Shown: one piece after another, positions 56,501 through 64,000 of the stretch
Numbering within the stretch: the first letter of the stretch is position 1
How the letters are laid out: every line of letters begins with the position of its first letter
Source: Deuterostichococcus epilithicus
Lineage: Eukaryota; Chlorophyta; Trebouxiophyceae; Prasiolales; Stichococcaceae
Length of the DNA stretch: 64,000 nucleotides
Assembly (NCBI GenBank): GCA_033439295.1
Contig: JAVTLE010000018.1
Location: 744,001-808,000, forward strand
Reading direction: 5' to 3'
The notes under the pieces: generated by a model
Seen by the model: the letters and a program-made list of their open reading frames with translations, nothing else
Told to the model about the DNA's origin: nothing
Databases searched by the model: none
Position numbers and translations under genes: made by a program

Positions 56501-57162
56501 GGTCGCGCAGCTTGTAGTAGCGCTCATGGTTTGCCAGCGGCTCGTTGCTCTGGTATCCATAGCCCGACCCGAACGCGGGGTAAGGAGCAGGCGCCTTGTA
56601 CTGCTGCTGTGGCTGCTGCCGTTGCTGCAGCTGCTGCTGCGCCGTCCTCGAGCTGGATGCCTATGGCAGGCAGTGCAGCGCGCGCAATTAGCCCTCAACC
56701 GAAAATTTTGGAGGTAGCATGAGCCCACAGACGCCGAACATGGCTGACTAGATTACAATTATGCAGGCGTGTCTCGACGAATGTTTCCGCCCAGCAACAA
56801 CGGCACACCTGCTGTGACACGGGTGTCGGGTGCTCGTCAGATGGCTCCCTTGCCCGGCCGTGACGCGCGTCCGGCGAGGATCCGAGCGCGTGGACGCTGT
56901 CCGTGGGCGAGCACGCCGGCCTACTTTGCGGGCCAAGGGCCGGCGTGCCCGGCTGCGTTGACGGGGGCTGGCCCTTCGCCAGCCCCGCTGCGAGTGATGC
57001 CTCCGCTGAGGGCTGGATCTCCGAGGTGATGCACGATCCGCTGCTGGTCGCCGAGCCAGAGGCTGTGCATGTCATGTCATCCGGCCTGTCGAACTCGTCG
57101 AAGGCGGAGTCGGATCTGTGGCCAGCAGCGATCAGTCTCAGCATCAGCACAGGAGTCAGCAT
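53521..57162 (-). CDS. SnRK2-like serine/threonine protein kinase
   Basis: Nine exons join in phase: 57162-56809 (ATG), 56660-56494, 56344-56234, 56022-55875, 55549-55448, 55188-55057, 54719-54528, 54178-53978 and 53679-53521 (TGA), about 520 residues. An N-terminal extension of about 170 residues is Ser/Thr/Pro-rich, then Gln-rich (QQQLQQRQQPQQQ). The kinase begins YYKLRDLNRGAHGFVQLA and has VAIK (catalytic Lys), HPHIVHLREAFLTPGHL, DFGYSKDG, GTPEYMAPEVL, YDGKAVDVWSCG and NPEPKDRITVPEI. The DFGYSK and LTP.HL....EYA phrases are typical of SnRK2, the stress and ABA-pathway kinases, related to algal SAC3-type regulators of sulfur starvation. The catalytic loop reads ANRDIKLDN: the usual His of HRD is Asn, while the catalytic Asp is kept. 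Ambiguous bases at 53529 and 53536 fall in the last codons. Confidence 0.92.
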
Positions 57163-59425
57163 CTCTAGGTGCTGACTGACAAAATCATGCGTCCTTCATC
57201 GGAGACGCGGGCCCTGCGGGCTCGAGCAGGTCGGCGCCCTTTGATCACAGTCGAGGTTCAGCCAGTGCGGTGCGTCCCGCCTTCCCGACAGCGGGGCCGT
57301 GGCTGAACCGCCGAAACTGTACCGGAAAAACCGCGCCGTGCACAGGGACTTTGCAGCGGGGGCAGAGATTGCGAGCGCGTCACAGGCTGCCCTTACTTGC
57401 CTGCCTAGGCTGCGATCTGTGAGCATCTGCTCAGATGGCGCAGCCGCCATCGAAAACCCCAAGGAGACGTCACTGGACTGGAGGGACAACCGCGGGTGCA
57501 AGGCTGCAGGGCCGACCCGACAGCACGGCGGCGGATTCAGCACCCGGCAGCTGCAAAGGAATGCCGGCCGCTTATCAGCGCTGACGCTGACGCCTCAGGC
57601 TGGCAAATCACATTCGTCCCTGCTAGGTGTATCGAGTTACATACACAGCCACAGGGCAACCACGACTACCGCTCTCAACTGCCGTTCACGCTCGGCATTC
57701 GTGGAGGCGATTTGGAAAGGCGGTACTGCAGCCAGTTGGTCCCGACGCAGAATCTCCAATTGCGTGGACGCAAATACGCTTATTTGAGCGTTCGGAGAAA
57801 GTGTGTGGTGATCACGATGTACTGCTGCCCTTGACGTCGCCTGCGCAGATCTTGCGTGGGGCAATGGGCCCAACAGCATGTTCTGTTTGAGCACAGCATC
57901 TCCCAGCGTTGCCCACCAGAACGGGATGCCCGCACATGCATAGAGGAGCATGTGCGTCAGCGCACTGATGTCAGAGATGACCTGGACGCACAGAAGCCAT
58001 GTTGGCATGATCTGCGAGCACTGCATTCCGGCTTCTGGCGGTGCACAGGCTAGGCTCGCCATGGCTATTGGCTGTCAGAGCCGTGTGATGCGAGCGCGCC
58101 CCACAGTTGACCAGGCAGGCAGGCAGGCGTGCGCCAGCCAGCATGCCGTCGTGGCCAGCGGTCACTATCAAACCCTCAAAACCAACGTTTTACGTGCAGA
58201 CAGCCTCTGCTACCTGCCTGAACTTGAAGAGCCGTACATGGTTGAGCCAAGTTAAACTTCCCTGCCGATGACATGACGCGGGCTGCCAGCCACCGATGCT
58301 TGCCGCACCCTCTTCTGGAGAAAACCCTAGACTGCTTGGTGGACGCAGCAGCGCCATGAGGACCAGCTCTGGCCCATGACCGGCTTCACATGATGAACTG
58401 CTGGTGCCAAAGCAATTTCTCATCTTTCCGCTTGACCATCAGGCCCTGATGGACCGGGACTGCCATCCCTGATTTGGCTTCACCGAGAGGAAGGAGGGCA
58501 AGGAATCAGTTTGATCGTCCTGTTTGACGATTGCGGTGATGCACCGAGAGCTCGATGACTCCCAAGGGCGTGATGCCGGTGGGTACGCAGCGCACGCTTC
58601 CCAGTGGCGTGCTGCAGAGCCGGCTCAGCAGCGGTGCACCAGCGCAGTTGCCAGGGAGGCAGTCGCAGGCGGCCAAAACGCCTGTTAACTTTCACGGCAA
58701 CTCCTGTAGCCCAGGCTGCACTTTGATATTTTGGGGCGAGAGTTGCCGGAGCCATTCGTGAATGCTCGCCTGTGGTCCATGTGCTCGTCGGTGTCAATGT
58801 GCTGGTCGAAGCTGGCCAAGCCGCCCCCGCCATACCGCGTTGCTGCCGATCCTGAGCTGGCCTCCCGTATGCTGGCAACGCTGCTCGCTTTCGCCCCTGA
58901 CCCGGTCGTCCGGCAGCTCAGTTGCGCTAACCGACCGAAGCCGAAGAAGGCCATGCCAGAGCAGATCAAGGCACCGGGGCATCAAATATTGCACACAGGG
59001 GTGGCCGGTACAACGAGCAGAAGCTCGGCCCTCAGAGGAAGACACGGGCACGTGTGCGGTACCCGCCGAGGTGCTGCAACGTACACTCAAATGGACCCTT
59101 GGCCCGTAACAACCCGAGCAAGCAGAAGATGCCTTTTCGAAAGAACAGTGTGACGCTGCCAAGGGAAGGCAACGGGGAGAAGGTCATACGTTCACCTTCA
59201 AGGGCAGCTTCTGATTGCGTCATCTGTTTGATTTTTATTAGCAACGCTCGCACATGCCTAGCTTCCTCACAATGTGGGATGCTAGCCAGAGTGACCCCGA
59301 GCAGGCAGCAGCAGCCGCATTGTTTCTTACGGTGGACCCTGATTTGTTGACGTCCCACTGAACCGACATCACTGAAACGTTACCAGCCCCGGTCTTGCCT
59401 GCGCTGTGCCAACCGCTGTGACGTG
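57163..59425. other. Divergent spacer with two possible minus-strand exons
   Basis: This lies between the divergent kinase (-) and DapF (+) genes. Two minus-strand open stretches look somewhat coding. One starts at the ATG at 58954 (MAFFGFGRLAQLSC.., then DQHIDTDEHMDHRRAF, to about 58700). The other, about 57995-57840, is hydrophobic (ISALTHMLLYACAGIPFWW). They could be exons of one small membrane or organellar protein, but I found no in-phase chain joining them. Nothing else was recognised. Confidence 0.3.
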
Positions 59426-62217
59426 ATGCTGCAGCGCAGCGTGGGGGAGTGCGTCCTCAGCGGCCACGCAGCACGAGGGCTATCTGCCCATCTGTGCTTT
59501 CGTAGCAGCTTCGGCCACAGACGCAGCCACGGCATGCGGCATGCAGCGGGCAGGCAGCCCATGATTGCCGCTGCGGCGGCCACAGTGGACTTTGCCAAGT
59601 ACCAGGGCCTGGGCAATGACTTCATTCTGGTGCGTCTTTGAAGCCGTCTTTGAAGCCATTCTGCACACATGTACCGCTGGTGGCTGTCCGCCGTTGGATG
59701 GAGCCGCTGGCGGCATGCCATGTCACGCCGCTGGCTGCACACCCACCATTCGAGCTGCTGGCGGCAGGCTGTCGTCCTGTGCCGCGCAACCGAGGTGCCT
59801 CGCCTCCCGCCGCAGGTCGACAACAGGTCGCACCGGGAGCCGCTGGTGACCGCGGAGCAGGCGGTGGCGCTGTGTGACCGCAATTTTGGCATCGGCGCCG
59901 ATGGGGTGAGGTCTTGCTTGTGAGCCGTCTCGCCATGCTGCATGTGTCTTTTGGGATGAAGCTCTGGCTCCCAGGGTGGCGCGTGATGCTAACTGAGACG
60001 GCAGCTGCCTCGGCTGCGCTGGCGGAGCCGCAGCATGCACACTATCATTGTGCCCCCGGTAACACAGCACTGCCAGCCATAAACACTCGTTCAACCCTGA
60101 AACTCTAATGTGAAGGTTACTGGAAAGATCACGCTACTCGCACGTCGCAGGTCATCTTTGCGCTGCCGGCAGAGGGCGACGCCGACTACAGCATGCGCAT
60201 CTTCAACTCGGACGGCTCGGAGCCAGAGATGTGCGGCAACGGCATCCGGTGCCTCGCGCGCTTCATTGCGCAGCGCGACGGCGGCAACGGCACCGCCGCG
60301 CACCGCGTGCACACGCTCGCAGGTGCCTGCAGCTGTGGCACGTGCACTGGAACACGCCTGCTCTGCAATGCAGGCTTGAGAGGGTCTTTTTTAAGAGAAG
60401 CCTCATCAGGCGCGCCTGCAGGCTGCTTGGTCGTGTGTCAGCAGCGGGCTGGTAAGAGCCACCCGCCAGACGTAAGCTTGGTGCATTAAAAGTCTTGTTA
60501 ATTTGCTCTGGCGCCCAACACCCACAGTTTCCCGCTGGCTGCAGGCCTCATGCAGCCGCGGCTCATGGAGGACGGCCAGGTGTGCGTCGACATGGGGCCG
60601 CCGACGCTTGCGGCGGCCGATGTGCCGACGACGCTGCCGGCAACTCGGGACGGCGCTGCGGTGGCGGCGGAGCTGGAGGTCGGCGGCCGCACGTGGACCG
60701 TGACCGCCGTCAGTATGGGCAACCCGCACGCGGTGGTGTACAACAGCTCGGATGGGCCCGTTAAGGTGCGGCGCTGGATGCGGTGCATCTACTTCAGCCA
60801 CGGAGCGTGTGCCGGGACTGGGGTGCGGTCGCATGCAGAACGCAGCCGCCTCAGCCAGCAGCACTGTCATCTGTGCACGTTTTGCAGGCGGAGGCAGCTC
60901 GCCTTTTGTCGTTCATGAAGGTTGAACGGGGGTCTCTTTGTTGGCGCCATTGCGACGTGAAAATGGGCGAGGCGTCTGCGGCTTGCGTTGTGCCCGGAGG
61001 CGCTCTGCGCCGGCTGCGCCGCCGCCCAGACACGGACCTCCACATGCTCGTTGGGTGCTGCCAGCTCGCGCTTTGTTCTCGAGCGGCTCACAACATGCTG
61101 AGTGGTCGCGCCTCTTTTTGAGCATTGTCCATCACACGGAAATTCAGTACAATTGCCGGATGGCGCGCAGATCGATGATCTGGACCTGGCCGGCGTCGGC
61201 CCAACCTTCGAGAGCAATGCAGTCTTTCCCGCAAAGACGAACACCGAGTTCGTAGAGGTACGGACCCAATAACATCACTCTGGCTGAACAGCATCTGGTG
61301 TCAGCCGGTGCTCAATCAAAGCGCTGCTGCAGTGCAGCGGCTAGCACGTAGGTGGCTTGGGGTGCGAATGCCGCGTCACGTCGCTGTCAAATTTGTGGTT
61401 GAAGAGGCCCCTGCAGGCCAGCTTTACTGTACTATGTACTTCCCAACTGATCTCCACGCGTGACTGGTCTCTTGTACTGCTTTAGTACATGAACTGCATG
61501 GGTACTTCTCCCATCCATCCCATCAGATGACCCTCAAAGGACCTACAGTCGACCACCTACTGGCAGGGGCCGACCGTCATACATCTCTCATCGGGGGCTG
61601 AGCGTGAACTGCATGTGGGACTTCCAGATCAGGGCACACCCTCGGTGCTGAGGAGGTGGAACGCTGTCCTTGCACAGCCGTGGAGAACCTGACAACCTGG
61701 TTTGAATCACCCTGTCAGCCGTCCATATCGAGTTTCACGTCTGTTTGCTTGCTGCGCCTTCCAGGTGATCAGCCGGCAACACGTGCGGATGGTAGTGTGG
61801 GAGCGGGGCGCTGGCCGCACGCTCGCCTGCGGCACCGGTGCTTTTTCTTCAAGCGCCCGCTGCCGCCCTGGCCTGATGCTGGCGGCCTGCGTGGGCCGCC
61901 CAATCCTGATCGAAATGTGCCGACACACAGCCGTGCACAGGCTGCCTTGCAACGGCCTTGCTTTCAAGCCGGCCATGCACTTGGCTCGGGCGCCGACTGG
62001 GGACGTCAAAGCTGTGCGGCCACAAGATGTGCGCGTCCGTGCACCCGCAGGCGCCTGTGCGCTTGTCGTGGCGGGCGTGCTGGAAGGCAGGATAGACCGC
62101 GACTGCCGGGTGGACCTGCCTGGCGGCCCGCTGCAGATCGAGTGGCGGGAGTCGGATGGCCACGTGTACATGACGGGCCCCGCGGAGCTGGTGTTTGCCG
62201 GCAGCGTGACGCTCTGA
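59426..62217 (+). CDS. Diaminopimelate epimerase, plastid-targeted
   Basis: Seven exons join in phase: 59426-59629, 59816-59905, 60151-60322, 60545-60765, 61171-61257, 61765-61837 and 62051-62217 (TGA). The enzyme interconverts LL- and meso-diaminopimelate, the step before decarboxylation to lysine, in the chloroplast. The first exon gives an Arg/Ser-rich transit peptide, then [13 protein letters not shown], the DapF N-terminus. The first active-site Cys is in EMCGNGIRC and the second in ACGTGACA, the latter split by an intron. GNPHAVVY and [12 protein letters not shown] also match. I chose ATG 59426 as the first in-frame Met. The stop codon lies inside a 10-bp tandem repeat (GCTCTGACCG twice, 62211-62230). 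Confidence 0.95.
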
Positions 62218-63330
62218 CCGGCTCTGACCGGCGGCCTGGAGGCTGAAGCAGCGCTGGGCGGGATTCTACAAGTTATGCAGAGCTGCGTCCGGTTAGGCGC
62301 GCCGCATTTTGGCAGCGGCTCCCGGGCGACAGGGCAAGGACCCCTGGCTGGGGCGGCTCCTGATGGAGGCCGCGCTCTCTTTGGCCCTTGGCAGAGACAA
62401 ATGTGTTGCTGCCACCGTAAGCGGTGCCGCCACTTAAGGCCGGTACCTCCTGAACCACCCGCTGGTTGTGCCGCATGATTTACGGCGCATTGCCGCAGCG
62501 GCGCCGCCATTTGCCCCAGGGGCAGTGTGTCTACCGGCGGCGGCAGCACTTGCTTGGGCGCCTGGATGCCACATGGGCACTGGACGCACGCTGGCACTGT
62601 GGTATGTCATAGACCGAGGAGGACAGTAACAATGTTGCAATTGCTTGCCACACCGCACTCGAAGTGGCCGGCGAGTGCGGGGGTCGATGATGAGGGCACT
62701 CGTCTCAGAGCAACTGAACGACTTGCGCAATAAGCGTGCTGTCAAGCAGGCCAGGTCTTCTTCTGCACTACAGTGGCCCTGCTGAAATTGGCAAGCAGTT
62801 TGGCGCAAGTTCGCACAGCGACCACGAGCTGCCCTGCGCGGCAAGGCGTTTTGAGCATACCGAGTTTCAACGCGACCTTCCGACCGCAGGCGTCCGAACT
62901 TAGTAGCCATTGATCTCAAACGCAATATTTATTGTCTGCATCATCATGTAAAGTCGAAAGAGCCCTGCCGGCCAGGCATGGCACATCGAAGGTGTGCAAT
63001 GCTTTGCAGACCCAGACGTCATTCGCACTAGAGCGGTGCACTAGAGCGGTCCACCGATAGTCTCCAAAATGCTGACCACCTCAGCTAGATATGATGCAAA
63101 TTTGCTCTATGGCACACGTGCGGTGAGCCAATGCCACAACAGCCAGCGCAGCACTTCAGCGCAAGCGGCAGCAGCGCCGCTGCCGGCAGGCTCTAGACGC
63201 AGCATGAACACGATAGCACTGGCAAAGATGCGTAACGGAAAGGGTCAAGTCCTTTCATCTGGAGTTCGCACATGCTGAGTTGTCGATCGCTTGAGTGCCG
63301 TGCGCATCTCCGGACATCCGCCGCGCCAGC
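62218..63330. other. Intergenic; no gene recognised
   Basis: This is the head-to-tail space between DapF and the hydrolase gene. A 13-bp tandem repeat (GCACTAGAGCGGT twice) lies near 63027-63052. No exon was recognised. Confidence 0.5.
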
Positions 63331-64000
63331 ATGGCAGTGCACCTGGCGGTGTGGACCGCGCTGCTGTGTTTCTCGGTGACCATCGTGCTGGAGTACGCCG
63401 GCTACGATCACCCAATCAAATGGCTGTCATTCGGACCCTTCCACAAGCTTCCGCCGCGGTCACCGCCTAATGCCGCCGCTGCCATTGCTGCGAGCGCTGC
63501 CATTGGGCCCGCCGCCGCGGCTGCTGTGGCCAGAGCCGAGGCAGTGCAGACGGGTTTCCGCCGCAAGCGCGGTGTGGCGTCGTTCCTGACCGACCCTGAC
63601 GACTTCGACACGCTGTCGCCTTCGCTGAGCTGGTGGTACAGCTGGGGCAGAAGGGTGCGGCATTTGCGTGAATGACATTGTTGCACACCTGATATCCAAA
63701 GCTGAACTGCGCAGCTGTGCGGCCTGCCGAACATTATGTGAGTGCTCCGCCACTGCGCGGCCGTTTTGCTGTTAAGCAACAGTCTTACATGCGACTCAGC
63801 CAGTTCTTGGTTCCCCACCGTCTGATGCAGATGGACAACGCCACAGCGGCGAGGGGGTCAGCAGCGGGCATGGAGTTCGTGCCCATGCAATGGGCGCAGT
63901 GGGGCCTGGCCACCCTGGACCAGACCATCGTGTCGCTGCTGGACCAGGGCCTGCGGCCCACTGCCCTGCTGGGCTTCAACGAGCCCAACATGAAGTCGCA
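63331..64000 (+). CDS. GH128-like glycoside hydrolase, 5' part
   Basis: Exon 1 is 63331-63654, beginning ATG GCA GTG. It encodes a hydrophobic signal or anchor (MAVHLAVWTALLCFSVTIVL), an Ala/Pro linker, then KRGVASFL and LSPSLSWWYSWGRR. Exon 2 starts at about 63804 in phase 0 and runs off the window: EFVPMQWAQWG, then LGFNEPN. The order KRGVA / SWWY.W / EFVPM.W / GFNEP is that of the glycosyl hydrolase catalytic core (Glyco_hydro_cc, GH128, beta-1,3-glucanase type), with the Glu of FNEP as a catalytic residue. It probably acts on beta-glucan at the cell surface or in the secretory pathway. The 3' part lies beyond 64000. Confidence 0.82.

Noticed and set aside
57299-57787. 162-codon plus-strand open frame starting MAEPPKLYRKNRAVHRDF
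   Set aside because: There are no exon boundaries, domain motifs or in-phase neighbours. It sits in the divergent spacer and I cannot support it as a gene.
59426-62217. Recent bacterial transfer of dapF
   Set aside because: The gene has six spliceosomal introns, a transit peptide and local composition like its neighbours. Plant and algal plastid DapF is an old acquisition.

Overview
This window reads as nuclear DNA of a green alga (Chlorophyta). It is GC-rich, its genes are split into many short exons (commonly 60-220 nt), and all the recognisable proteins are of plant or algal type: an ALDH12-class P5C dehydrogenase, an RH3-like DEAD-box helicase, an SnRK2-like kinase, a plastid-type diaminopimelate epimerase, a kinesin-12-like motor and a lumen-targeted peroxidase. 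I cannot name the genus. Exon chains were traced by hand. For the main genes each exon length and splice phase agrees with its neighbour, which is the strongest support I can give without RNA data.

Layout. 1.8-3.3 kb (-): small predicted secreted cupredoxin-like protein. 5.3-9.9 kb (-): MFS transporter. 11.0-18.6 kb (-): kinesin with a long disordered tail. 19.9-22.0 kb (+): class I haem peroxidase, convergent with a magnesium-dependent phosphatase-1 gene at 22.4-24.4 kb (-). The phosphatase shares a ~390-bp divergent promoter region with the DEAD-box helicase at 24.8-31.1 kb (+). 32.3-32.8 kb (-): unrecognised gene with one likely membrane segment. 33.2-38.6 kb (+): P5C dehydrogenase. 40.1-41.2 kb (-): coiled-coil protein. 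41.6-42.2 kb: non-autonomous hAT-type DNA transposon. 43.0-44.9 kb (+): unrecognised protein, followed by a Ser/Gln-rich coding-like stretch I could not resolve. 47.4-48.0 kb (-): small coiled-coil protein. 48.4 kb: near-perfect 28-bp hairpin. 49.2-52.5 kb (-): ribosome biogenesis factor RPF1. 53.5-57.2 kb (-): SnRK2-like kinase. 59.4-62.2 kb (+): DapF. 63.3 kb to the end (+): 5' part of a GH128-like glycoside hydrolase gene.

The genes do not form one pathway. They cover amino-acid metabolism (P5CDH for proline catabolism, DapF for lysine synthesis), RNA and ribosome biogenesis (helicase, RPF1), the cytoskeleton (kinesin), signalling (kinase), redox chemistry (peroxidase) and transport (MFS).

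The most unusual signal is recurrent. In at least four genes, introns carry diverged, same-orientation copies of the neighbouring exon edge, usually with its splice site ('exon echoes'). In P5CDH three such units precede the real acceptor, the last two exactly 96 bp apart and in an open frame. GC-AG introns are also common (6 of about 84 traced), and the commonest donor is GTGCG rather than GTGAG. No rRNA, tRNA, CRISPR array or viral element was recognised.
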